A stretch of DNA of 64,000 nucleotides from NCBI RefSeq assembly GCF_003473485.1, contig NC_053043.1:3978001-4042000 (forward strand), given 5' to 3'. Positions 33,601-46,100 of the stretch are shown piece after piece. The notes beneath the pieces were generated by a model that was given only the letters and a program-made list of their open reading frames with translations, did not search any database and was not told the DNA's origin. The position numbers and the translations under genes are program-made. Position 1 is the stretch's first letter, and each line of letters begins with the position of its first letter. The DNA comes from Medicago truncatula. Its lineage: Eukaryota > Streptophyta > Magnoliopsida > Fabales > Fabaceae.

Positions 33601-36486
33601 ATGTTTTTAACAAAGCGAACTGCAAATTTAAACACTTGAAATTGGAATGCACAGTTGAGGAGGATTTCGCGTGATTTTTTTGTTCAATATATCATTTTCC
33701 ATATTAAAGTATGTCGAGACAGCAGTGCTAAATGGTGCGAAAGTTTTTTTTTGCACATAGCACACGAACAAAGAAGCTTAGGTGAAAACTCATCAATTAA
33801 GGATACATTTTGTTAAAAGAAGTAAATAAAATTGGTCAAACATATAATATTTCCATTATGGGATTGCTAGTAACGACCCATATTTTCCCGATAACCTCCT
33901 CTTTGCATGACTGTTTTCTTCTGCAACCTTTTTGTTTGGTCACCGCCATCGGTCACCGTCAACGCCGTTAATAGTCGTATTTGCTTCCATCGTTGTGCTT
34001 ATGGGGGTAGGTCGTTGCAACAATGTTCCGTATGTTAATTGCGGCTATCCGTCACCATGGTTGCTACCACCGCAATGCAGAGACAGTCAACACCTCTACT
34101 ATATATGTTTGCTTTTGTCTGACTTCGCAACACTGTTTTCAATTAGTGGAGAATCAAAATTTGTTGGTGAAAAGTGAGGCGGTGACAATAACACAGTGCA
34201 GCACTATTCGGACATTTACACTTGGGTGTGAGTGTGATCAAGTCCACTGTCATCATGTGCATTATTTTATTTGAAATAGTATTAAGTCAATATCGCTTAT
34301 TTCAACAAAAAAAAAAAAAGTAGTAAGTCAATATCGCTAATTGAATGTATACAGTATTACTATCCGTGGGCATTTAGATTATGCATATTTGCAATCCATA
34401 ACTATGCTGACATGAAAAATTTATAAAGATGTGGGGAATGTCACTTTTGGTGCTACTATTGCTTCCACTTTGACCATTGACAATACCAAGAGGACTCCTA
34501 CACTTGCGGTGCTGCAAAGGCAACTAACTACAACCCCCCACCCACCATCAAATGCCCATAAAAAGTAGCCTGGTTTTAGGCCACCACCAATTATGTTTAG
34601 ACAATGAGCGATGCTATTTATCACAAGGATTTCTGATCACGATCTCCCATCCATGAATAAAATCTCGTTCTAATGGAAAATCATGAGAGTCATAGTATAA
34701 TTTGATTCAAACTTTCAAATAAGTAGTACTTAATTTGCTTTCATGAAACCGTCGTGAATTATTTTTTTAGCTATATTAAGCATTTTCGTTAGACAATACA
34801 CTACACCTTTAAGTACTTTTTTTTAGTTTTAAAAAAAAGGCTTATGATCCACTACATAAATATTAAACACCAAGATGTGAGTTTCTTTTTTTAAAAAGAT
34901 TTATGATCTTCTTTCCTTCAAAAAGAAAACTATGATCTTATTAAGTAATGAGGGGGAAAGTGGTCGCGTGATTAAATTGATTTAAAAAGATATCATGGAT
35001 TTTACAATTTTTCCATGGATTAAAATATCAATTATTATTATTTTTAAAAAATACTATATTAAAAAGGACTTGATGCTGCTAAAGAATAACAAGTGACCGC
35101 AAATTTTAAGGGTGTTATGATTTATGATGATTAATTATCATCAAGAAACTGCATCTCAAAGGCAAAAGATAGAATTCTTAATAAAAAATGCTAGTGCTAG
35201 CAAAGTTGATGGTAGGTAGAAAGTCACCTCTCTAGTTCATGAAGCCAACTGTCAGTGTTGGCTTACATGTGTTATAAATGTAAAAATTCCTATGTAGCAC
35301 TCAAGAATCAACACCTGTTAAATATTTGACCAATAATGATCATCTCTATTTGTAAAAAACAAAAATTAAAAATTGACTCAGATGATTTTTGTAGAATGAT
35401 CTCATTGTAAAATATTGTTAGTATTATGCTAGAAATGAATATCGAGCTCTCAACTTCTTTTTATCACTTCACTCCTTATCCCTCTCAACCTAGCAACAAA
35501 ACCAACATTCAATTTCCTAATTGACTAAACAGATGATTGATTGGACATTCCACTTATACAAGTTTTGGCTTAAGTTTGAATGATATTCTTCAATTTATAA
35601 ACCATACACAAATTCGTTAAGCAGAACCATAGAGTAGGCAAGCAGAAACTATACACAAATTCAATAGTAAGCTATCATTGAGATTATCAGATTTTCATTA
35701 ATCTTACATAGAGATGTGCCTCCTTGATCTAAATTTGTTTATTTTTATTTAAAAAATTGTACAATTGCAAAATTTGGGTAATTTCTAAATTCAAGGAAGG
35801 GTCACAGTTGGACTTATATCTCTTCATGAAAGCAAGTATACACTTCTTAACAAATGGAAATCAACCTACCCTTAAACGACTGCCAGGGCCTGTTCCCAGC
35901 CACAACTGTCGCCGGACGGTGATGTAACAAGGTTAATAAAAAACCTTAATAGAAGAAGTCAATGAAACTTGCAACAATAATAGTTAAACAACAAAGAGGA
36001 ATAAACAAAACACACTGCACTCTTCAGCTAGCAAGACTAGTCATCCTCGTAGGATCAGCCATTTGAGTAAGCTATGGGTGGGAATGCCTCACATAAGCCC
36101 AAAAGACACTTGCAATAAAGACAAAAATTTACTATATAACTGTGTCATATAGGCTTATTAAGAATGCAAGTTTTACCTTAAGAAAGCGATAATTATACTA
36201 TAATATACCACTATACTTTGGTAATATCCACCAACATGTAGACACCTCTATGTATATATATGGACCAAATCTTTGATGTGACAACCCCAATGATAGATGA
36301 TGACAAACTTCATTCACAAACTCAGTTCAATTGGTTACTTAAAATTAGAGGCCGGAATGTCCTCAAGTTGTCGGCATCGAAGAGAATCGGCAATGTAAAT
36401 TGATAAATGATGGCCATGAGTTTACCCCTCCTCTTTCTCAAAAGGGCCAACAAAAATAAAACAATTTGAAAGAGGCAAATTTCAGC
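30642..36486. other. Long intergenic stretch, no gene recognised
   Basis: AT-rich DNA with only short, unspliceable frames. A patch at 32590-32765 is listed separately. A block at 33930-34170 has higher GC and a frame containing VPYVNCGYPSP, faintly like the Cys-rich region of wall-associated kinases. It lacks an ATG start and the rest of the domain, so it is not annotated. A TATA-like string sits near 36250-36262, possibly serving the gene at 36487. Confidence 0.5.
32590..32765. repeat. Cluster of AACTCG / CGAGTT boxes with palindrome
   Basis: About ten copies of the box AAACTCG or its variants occur within about 170 bp, in both orientations. They include the palindromic core GTTAACACGTGTTAAAC. 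It may be a decayed terminus related to the TTTTAAAACTCGG end of the 29541 element. No function is assigned. Confidence 0.5.
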
Positions 36487-37101
36487 ATGTATAAGATTTC
36501 AACCCACATAGACATTTTGGATCATGAATCAATGGATACCAAGAAAGGAAACAAGCCTCCCTCAAAAGTTGTGACTGATAGCCTTTCAATGGACTCACTC
36601 TCTTTTAGTGGCTATGTTTCTATTCAAGACCAACAACAAAACTTCCCTTCTCCTCCTAACCAGGCTAAACACTTCCAGGTAAGCAAACTTGACCTAGATT
36701 TCGAATTTACGAACCCTAAAGCAAACTTGAATTCAGCTGTCAATCCAATCAAGATCACACCTGCTGATCAGCTTATTTCCAATGGTCAACTTCAACCAAA
36801 AGCATTTGCATTTCAAACAACTCCTCAGTCTGTGATCATAAATCCAACCAGTTCATCAAGATCATTACTAGCAACTCATATCAGTAGTGAAATGTCAAGT
36901 GGGAAAAAGGGCAGCACTGTGAAATATCATGAACTTGGCAAAGCAAGCAAACATGCAACAAACAAGCAAAGCACTGTGAAAAGGAAAGGATTTGGCCAGA
37001 AAGTGAAATCTTTTCTGTCACCGTGCCGTGAATGCAAAATCGTTAAGCCATGTGCTGTTAAAGCACAGACTGTTCAAAGAGAAAATTTCAAAATATATTG
37101 A
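36487..37101 (+). CDS. Uncharacterised single-exon protein, kinase-regulator-like motifs
   Basis: An intron-free frame of 204 aa starts at the ATG at 36487 (MYKIST); a start at 36532 (MDTKKGN) is equally plausible. Visible segments: Ser-rich DSLSMDSLSFSGYVSIQ (about residues 33-47), acidic/aromatic DFEF (71-74), ITPADQLISNGQLQP (90-104), and a Lys-rich tail VKRKGFGQKVKSFLSPCREC (164-183). The order DFEF, then a PADxLISNG-like box, then a basic tail recalls plant membrane-associated kinase regulators (MAKR/BKI1-like), but identity is not established. No signal peptide or membrane helix is seen. Coherent codon use and length argue against a chance frame. Confidence 0.65.
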   Translation: MYKISTHIDILDHESMDTKKGNKPPSKVVTDSLSMDSLSFSGYVSIQDQQQNFPSPPNQAKHFQVSKLDLDFEFTNPKANLNSAVNPIKITPADQLISNGQLQPKAFAFQTTPQSVIINPTSSSRSLLATHISSEMSSGKKGSTVKYHELGKASKHATNKQSTVKRKGFGQKVKSFLSPCRECKIVKPCAVKAQTVQRENFKIY

Positions 37102-40100
37102 TACAAGACTTATCCTTTATGCAAATATTTCTTGCAAGACCAGAAAATGTCATCAGGAATCTGCCTTTTTCTAGTTTACTGTCAGAAAAAAGTATAGGTG
37201 ATGTGCTTCATTTCAGCATCAGTTACTGCAGTACTAGGTTATATTAGCATCAACTGATCAAAATAATAAACCTTTATGCTATGGATATTTTCTCTCATTT
37301 TTACTTTATTTGGTTTAGTCGAAGCTATAAACTTTCTATTTGATATAAACTTGCCGATCACTAGTTATATGGCTTGATATAGATTTTTAGTCAGCTTCAT
37401 ATCTACAGAGTTATAAGCGCATATAACCTAGAGGCCTAATTATTTTACATGCTAGATAATAGGTATTACTGAGTAAAGCTCTAGTGCTTGTCAAAGAAAA
37501 AAAAATTGCATCCTTTTTCTTCCTTGTGTTTCTTGAAAATATGCAGAACTACACTCAGTTTGCGTGTATCGCATCTGCTATTAGGGGTTGCGACTGAAAT
37601 CCCTGAATTATCCTTTATTGCAATGATCTGTTTCTATTTTAAAGGTATATTGGTCTTTTCGATCTATTTTAAGTAACTTATTTCTTCTTCTCAAGCAAAC
37701 AACGGTTCCTCGCATTTCTTCTTCTTTTTGCTCTGTTTCTTTTTCTTCTGCGAACATTTTTCGCAATGTTGTCAATCATGGATCGCGAAAAATTGCGGTT
37801 TGTTCAAATTCCACTATTTTATAGTGCTAAAGCACCGCAATTTGGCAACACTTTGCAGTAAATAGCATAACACAGAACAATAGTGGTGTGTTCAAAATCC
37901 ACTGCACTATAGCGCCGCTATTTGACAATACTGATTTCTCACCAGTTAGCGTGTTTTCTTCTGTTCGTCTCCTTCTGCGCGAACCCAGGCCCTCTGTTCT
38001 TCTCCTTCTGTGTGAACCAAGAAGAACTCTGTCCTCTTTCTTCCGCGTAAACCCAAAAGATTTATGTTCTTTACACCAGCGTAACTAATTATTGTAACTA
38101 ACTGTTACATCTAATATTTTTCTCCTTGCAAACCCGGACCCTTAGTTCTTTTTCCGATTCTCCTTCTGTGAAACCATTTGCCCTCTGCAAAGTACTCTAC
38201 AATGGCATCATCATATTAAACACGAACTCTTTTTATGTATTCTGTTATGTGGAACTTTTTAGTTTTTATATTTTTTTTAAGTGTTTGCAATAGCAGTATT
38301 GGGGTCTGGTGATTTGCGCAGTTATCCAAGATTAACATAGCTTGCCAGTAGTACACAAACTCTGGCCTCCATTCTCTCCCTAGTTTTCTTTGGTCATGTT
38401 CAGAACTTCTCTACGATTTCATCCTGCCAACGTGTTCAACATCCCTCCTTAGCTGTGCCATCTTCCCCATGCGTTCTAATTCTTTACATCGTTTTCATGT
38501 CTTTCTATCGTATTCAAAATCTAACTTATCTTATGCTATTTCATATTTCCGATCTATTCAAATTATCTTGTTGGATTGTTTCCATTGTATCTTAGATTAC
38601 ATCTTCAGATCAGTTTCTATATTTCTTATATATTATCATAATATATTCTCTATTTAATTATGATTTGGAGTCTTTTGTTAGTACAAGTAAGGACTAATGC
38701 ATAGTTTACATTAAATCATAGCAAACTATAGTCATTATTCATAGTATTTATTCTTCCTTTCCTATAAAACTCTAACTTCAACAATTATAATCAAGAATAA
38801 ATAAAAGAAAGATCCACCACCAAAAATTAACTGAATGGATAGATTTGATTGTTTATTTACCTCATCATGTTTTGATCTAATGGAATCAAGTCATTTCCTA
38901 CAAAATAACATAAAATGATCACATTCCAAAAACGTTTAATGGAATTGATCATTTAAATTCACCCTAAATTAATTTAAATAACAGATAGCATGAGATGGCC
39001 AAATATTAAAACAATATTGGGCAAAGTAAAAGATGCAAAAAAAAATGTATGGCTGAATTGTACCTTGATTAATAATTAAAGACAAAGCCATTTCATTGGA
39101 AAACGTAACTGTACTACATTGGGACAAAATGAATCTTTTAGAAATTCACAAATTGGAAGCAATTTTTTGAACATATTGCATCACACAAACTAGCAAGAAA
39201 TTGTGCAGTTGTATATATACTAGAAGACTAGATACTTTTAACATAAAATGGCATTGCCAATGACAAAAACCTTGATGCATGCCAATGCCATATACCAAAT
39301 AAAAAATTACCAAACTACGTTTTAAGAGAAAATGATATCTACATGGGCATGTCTGTAAACGATGAAGCAAATTAGTAATTATGAATAAGCGCAATGAAAG
39401 AAGTACCTTGGTGCATAAAGTTGAGTTTTTATATTATTAGGCATCAACTTAGTGCAGGGTTCAAAAATAACAGAAATATGTCCTCCATAAATATAGGAAG
39501 CCGAATTCCACAACTATAAATTATGATTAGAGAAGAACGGGACTACAATTTATATTTTCAGATGATAAATACTATGAGTTTAGTAACTTGCTGCAACTTG
39601 ACAAAATTTACTCCGGCCAACAAGAGGCATAACAAGAAACATAGATGAAACAGGGAAAAACATAAATGCTAAGATTGACAATTGGGACATTGGAAACCTG
39701 TCCAACATATTGCAACTTCTGAAACCCTAGTCTCTAGCTATGTCAGCTAATTGCTAAACTCTACAGCACGGTCCACCACTGTATTTACAAAAAAATCCAG
39801 ATTTTTCATATGCATGAAAGTAAAGAACAGTATGAGCCCTACCAGTCTTTCCAAGTTGCTGCCCAATACTAGCAGGAGCTTGAAAGTTACACCAAATATT
39901 GCTAAACAAGTAACATAATTATGCAAATTAATGAAATAAGATATCCTTATAAACCATGCAATTCAAGCCAGTTTACTTCAGAATGGAACAAGAGAAAACG
40001 CGGAAAAAAAAAAATGAAGCAGACATCTTTGAAAGAGAATTCAAAATATTCCAAATCAACCTTGACTTTGAAACAGATAGCCTCAGACGGAAGCTGTCCT

Positions 40101-40156
40101 GAATTGGAATCAGCCAAACAGAAACTGTACAAAAAAGAGGTGTTTGAGCTGGCATA
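37102..40156. other. Intergenic region between convergent genes
   Basis: No gene was found. Two diverged direct copies of TGTTCAAAWTCCACT followed by a CACCGC/CGCCGC and TTTGRCAA block lie at about 37797-37855 and 37883-37932. They resemble a hAT-like repeat common in plants. The region flanked by the 36487 gene (plus) and the FES1-like gene (minus) should include both 3'UTRs. Confidence 0.5.
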
Positions 40157-43100
40157 TCAAGATTTGCCATGTTTATTGACATATCCCTGCACACAAAAAA
40201 TAAATAAATATCTATTATGTCAAATCAAACGGAGGACAAACAAGAAAGTCCATTTACTTCCATTGACAAATAACAAAAACTGTGCAAAAAAGGACACTTA
40301 CATGGACTAACTTTGCAATTTTTGGCCGACATAAAGAAACATATTGCTTAGCAGTATCTTCAGTGGTCGGAATTTGGCGTGGTTCTAAAGTGCTAATAAC
40401 CTTGTCAACTGATTTTTTAACTATCAATATATGTGCATCCTTGCTGAGACGACCCTCATGCCAAAATGGTTTTAGCAACTCTTTCACAAGATCGACAAGG
40501 ACTGCATGGAAAATTTTCAGTGTCTTTGTTTCTTTGAGTACACTGCCATCTGTCTGAAAGTCAACCTCCATTTCATGAAATTTATTATCCTTTGCTACTC
40601 TATTTTTTTTGTGCTCTGATTCATCACTATGATGCCTAGCATCATGCTCAGTTCGTTTTTTCAGTGTTTCTATCCTATCTTCAACACCAAAGGCATATTG
40701 TCCCACACCTATGTCACCATTTTGGTAGTTTGCACAAGTTCCTGATGTTATCTCTGCTTTGGTTGCAAGACAATCTTTTCCACGAGGAACAGAACTTCTG
40801 TTTGGCTCATTTTCATAAAACTTATGATGGGAAGATACAGAACTTTTATCATCATTAACATCAGACATTTGTTTCCCAACTGCAGCAGAATCATCATATG
40901 TCCGAACTTGTGATGAAGCCTGAACAGATGACCCTCGAATTAGAAGGGAAGCTTTCAGAGACCCATCTCCAATATTTGGTATCTCAATGCTATTACGAAG
41001 AGGGTCATAAAGATCTCTGGGGGATGATACATTCATAGAAGTGATAAAAAAGGATGGTCGAAATGGAACAGAAGGTTCCCAATTAGAACGGGTTTTCAGT
41101 GTATATCCATTAGCATGTGGTGCAACCCTAGATGAACCAACTAGATGAAAATCTTCCCGATCTGAAGAGAAAGAGGATTTATGGGCGTGAGAGTCCAAAG
41201 CACTTGCACCTAAAGGTGAACTAAAATCTTTTGTCGATGTATATCCTCTGTACATATGTTGGTTTCGAATAGCAATCATTTCCTCTGCACGGGATGAATA
41301 TGAGGAAAGATTTGAGCTGAAATAATTGTTTGATGTATTAAATGCAGATTTATTCTCTGGAAACAAGCTGTCCCTCATCAGAAACTTCTCTTTTTCATGA
41401 GATGGATGCCAACTTGGACTTGCTTCTTCCTCATTTTCCTTAACACCTGTTACAGGGAATGCCTTTATTAGAAACATGTACAAAGGGGATACCTGAAGAG
41501 GTTGACCAAACAAGTTATTTGATATACCTTTTTCCAATTTCAATTCTCTCTTCTGATGTGCAGTGACTACGTCTCCTTCAGCCCCCTGGTCGGTATTATT
41601 CACGCTATCTTTTACATGAAGGAAGCTACAAGAACTACCTCGGATGCACCAACCTTTAGCAAAAAAAGCACATATAATTGCAGGTCTTTTGTTTCCATCT
41701 TTAATCTCAGCACTGGGAGAGTGGATTCTAGTCCTGCTTTCAGGAGTTAATCAGAAAATCATAATGATAGAGACTGTATGGACTAATTTACGTCGTTAGA
41801 GGACAAGAAGCTACTTCTGAAAGAGAAAGCATGCAGTGTAAATTAAATTTTGGTCATCTTTTAAATAAACTTAAAAGAACATACTGAACTACCATGACCA
41901 GACCTTGATGGCTTTTGTTTCACATCAACCGTTGACTCCATCTCTGACTGCATAACTTTCTCCTTAGAGTTCTGATCACCATCAGCATCCTCGACAAAAT
42001 TATCTCTCAGTATGATTCCAGTAACCACATCTTTTCCCGTATCACTAGATGGCTTGGTGGCCCTAGAATCAATGTCCATAACATCAGATAAAGAAGCTTT
42101 GCTATTGCAATCTGGTTCACTGCATCCTTCAGAGGCTTTCCTCTGAAGATGTCCAGGATTTTCAACATCAACGTTTAGACCTTGATTTTTCCCATCTTCG
42201 GCAGAAATCAAGTTTTCACTTGGTTTTGGAGGACTTTCTACTTTTTGTTTCAGGGGATAATCTTCATTTTTCAATGTCAATTCCTCATGCAACGAAACAG
42301 ATGCTTTACTCATGGCATCATTCTCTTCCATATAATGTGATGGCCGTATTACTTCAGGGTTATCGGGCACATGAGAAACTGACCCCAAGTTCTCCTCTTT
42401 CACATCAAGTTCCATATGTTGGCTTGAATCTACAATAGAAGATAAGAAATAAATTATGAATTTAGAAAAAGAATACTCTTCTTTAAATCATTTCATACAG
42501 ACAATAGACAGAAGTGGATTACTTCTCACAAGATAAACTATAAAAATATTGGTTTCAAAGAAACAAAGTTGTCAAACTCAAAAGTCCAAGTAAACTCATA
42601 AAATCTCCATAGACTTCACTCATAAATTTTTGGGTTTACAAGTTTACTCAATCCAAAAAGTGGTGTTTAAAACACATATCACAGTATGTAAACACAATTT
42701 ATGATGTCAGCAGCAAGTATTCAACATTCAAACTTCGTAATAGAGTAAATCACGGTAATAAAATAATAAAATTCAGACCAGACCAACATCACAATTCAAA
42801 AATGATGGAAAAAATCACAAAGCACAAGATAGGTTCACAACTAAGCATGTAAAAAGAGCATGACAAGTTTAGTACTGATGAACAATTGACAATCACAACA
42901 TTCAAAATTACTAAAGATTGAGGGATTGGATTCAACTGAATAAAGCTAGGTTTCAACTCATCAGAGTTGGGTTCTTTCACCGCATTGACCTATCAGGTTC
43001 ATTTCAAACTTGCAACGATGAATTTATACGTGTCTTCTGGTCTATGATTTCGTTTATTATGAGAACTATGTGGTTGAGCTTCAATGCAGGGTTGTTCCCC

Positions 43101-46100
43101 CTCCTTTACAAAGTTGAATGCTAGATACATCTATGGAGTCGGACGATACAGAAGTTTGGCATTGGCAGCCTCTTAGACTCTTTGGGTTCAATCCCTTCTA
43201 TATGAGCTGCAAAAGAGTTATATTCCCTTTCTGTGAGCCACTACAAGGTTGAATTTTCCTGGTTCAAGGGTTGAGTTGCTGCAATTAGGAGAAACTACAC
43301 ATGCTGATCCAAAGGCATAACCAGGATATATTCAATACCTATCAATATTCAATACTATGAACAAATAAAGGGGTTTGAAGGGAAACCATGGTGCAACTGT
43401 TGCAGCTGTTGCGACTCTCAATACCGAGTCAACCAGGTCACAAAATTTATTAAGGAAAACAAATGTGCAAGTAAAGGATCAAATCAAGAATAAAAAGCAT
43501 AACTAATAATTAATTAATGAAATGGAAAACCTTTGCTACGTTTATCTGCATCGGGCAGAGAATCTGGAACCTCATCTTTCTCTTTATCTTTCTCTACAAC
43601 TGTTTCTTGCTCTTCCTCTACTTCCATGTCTATTGCTTCTTCGTTTTCTTCTTTCTCCTCCTCCTCTTCCACCTCTACTGTCTCAACAAAAATAAAATTT
43701 AAAAATTCAGACCAGACCAACATCATAATTCAAAAAAGAAGGAAAAGTTCATAATGCACAAGATAGGTTCACAACTGAACATGAAAAAAGAGCATGACAA
43801 GTTAAAACTAATGGACAACTGACAATCAGAACATTCAAAATTAGTACAGATCGAGGGATTGGATTCAACTCATTGGAGCTGGATTCAAATGAATAATGCT
43901 AGGTTTCAGCTCATCAGAGTTGGGTTCTTTCACCACATTGACCTATCGGGTTCATTTCAAACTTGCAACGATGAATTTATTTTTGTTTTCTAGTCAATAA
44001 TTTCGTCAATGATGAGAACTAAGCGGTTGAGCCTCGATGCAGCGTTGTTCACCTCCTTTACAGATGGGTTCAAGTTGACTATTAGATACATCTATGAAGT
44101 CAGAAGCTACAGAAGTTTGGCATTGGCAGCCTCTTAGGCTTTGTTTGTGAGTTTGGAGTGGAAGGGAGGGGAGGGCTTTGGAAAAAAGGAATGAGCAAGT
44201 GGAAGAAATAGAGGAAAATGGGAGGGGAGGGCTTTGGGGGGTTAATTTTTCTTCATAATACAAAACTCTCCTCATTTGGGGGAACTCAAAAATTGTATTG
44301 GAGGAGGGTTTATGTGAATTCTTCAAATTTAATTTATGTTGTAATAATATTTTAAAAATTAAAAATATAGTAATCATAAGCATTGATGTATCCTTCTCTA
44401 AAAAACTACTCTTTTAAGAAATGTGAAATATTCTCTCATTTTCTCCCATATTTTCCAACCCCCAAAGCTCCCTTCCCCTCCCCTCGAGACTCCCAAACAA
44501 AGCCTTAGTCTATCTGGGTTCAATCCCTTCTATATGAGCTGTCAAAGAGTTGTATCACCTTTCTTTGAGCCACTACAATGTTGAATTTGCCTAGTTTAAA
44601 GGGTTGAGTTGTTGCAATTAGCGAGAAACTCCACATGCTGATCCTAAGACAAAACGAGGATAAATTCAATACCTATCAATATTGATGAAAGCACGGTGCA
44701 GCTGTTGCAGCTATTACGACTCAAAAAACAGTATCAAAACTAGGTCACGAAATTCATTTAGGAAAACAAATGTGCAAGTAGTGGATTAAGTAGAATAAAA
44801 AGCATGACTGATAATTAATTAGTGAATAGAAAAACCTTTGCTATGTTTATCCGCATCAGGAAGAGAATTTGGAACCTCATCTTTGTCTTTATCTTTCTCC
44901 TCTACTACTATTTTTTCTTGTTTTTCCTCATCCTCCATCTCTTCTTCCTCTTCCTCTTCCTCTTCCTCTTCCTCTTCCTCTTCTTCTTCTTTTTCTTCTT
45001 CTTCTTCTTCTTCTTCTTCTTCCTCCTCCTCCTCCTCCTCCTCCTCCTTTTCCTCCTCTTCCACCTTTATTGTTTCTACAAAAATAAAATTTTAAAAAAA
45101 TCAGACCTGACCAACATCACAATTCAAAAATGATGAAAAATTCATAAAGCACGAGATAGGTTCATAGATAAACATGTAAAAAGAGCATGATGAGTTTAGA
45201 ACTGAAGGACAGATTGACAATCACAACATTCAAAATTACTAATGATTGAAGGATTGACCTTTTAGGTTCACTGCAAACTTGCAATGATGAATTTATCTAT
45301 GTTTTCTAGTCTATAACTTTGTTAATAATGAGAACTATGTGGTTGAGCCTCGATGCAGCGTTGTTCATCTCTTTTACAGATGGATTTAAGTTGGACGTTA
45401 GATGCAGATACGAGTCAGACACTACAGAAGTTTGGAATTTGCAGCCTCTGAGGTTCTTCGAATTCAGTCCCTACTATATGAGCTGCAAAAGAATTGTATC
45501 GCCTTATTTCGAGCTACTACAGGGTTGGCTTTACCTAGTTAAAGGACGAAGTATAGTGATAGCAACACCTAGAGTTGGTGCAATTAGGAGAAACTAAACA
45601 AGTTGATCCTTACGCAAAACCAGGATATAGGGTCTGTTTAGATTGCCTTATTTTTGAACTTATGCAAATAAATAATCTTTTATGTACTATTCATAAGCTT
45701 TTTAAAGTAGTTTATGAAAATACAACTTATGAAGCTACAATTTTCGTTAGTGAGAACTTATGAATTACTATAAAAGCTTTTTTATCTGCATAAGCTATTT
45801 TTCATAAACTCAAAAATAAGCAGATCCAAACGAACCGATATTCAACACGGCTATTTCCTATCCTATAAGGGATACCTGATCATTTCGCAAAGTTACTCGG
45901 GAGTTTTCATTTCATCATGTTGCTATATAATAATACCTATCAATATTCAATACCATTAAGGAAAACATTGGTGCAACAGTTGGAGAGACTAATCCCTCGA
46001 GCCAGTGTCAAACAAAACCAGATTGCGAAATTTATTAAGGAAAACAAATGTGCAAGAATTGGATTAAACCAATCTGGAAAACATAATTAATTAATGATTA

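Noticed and set aside
33932..34274. Possible secreted or wall-associated-kinase-like protein (VPYVNCGYPSP)
   Set aside because: No ATG start, Cys pattern incomplete, no kinase or splice continuation nearby.
39921..40310. Plus-strand Lys-rich frame overlapping the end of the FES1-like gene
   Set aside because: Antisense to a verified exon pair and intron; composition reflects AT-rich intron sequence.
41461..41520. A 46-nt intron in the FES1-like long exon (GTATCC...TAACAG)
   Set aside because: Too short for a plant intron, and removal would shift the frame; the exon is open through it.
44822..45133. Plus-strand frames rich in Ser, Leu and Phe at 44.8-45.1 and 46.1-46.5 kb
   Set aside because: Antisense shadows of the GAA/GAG tracts that encode Glu in the minus-strand FES1-like exons.
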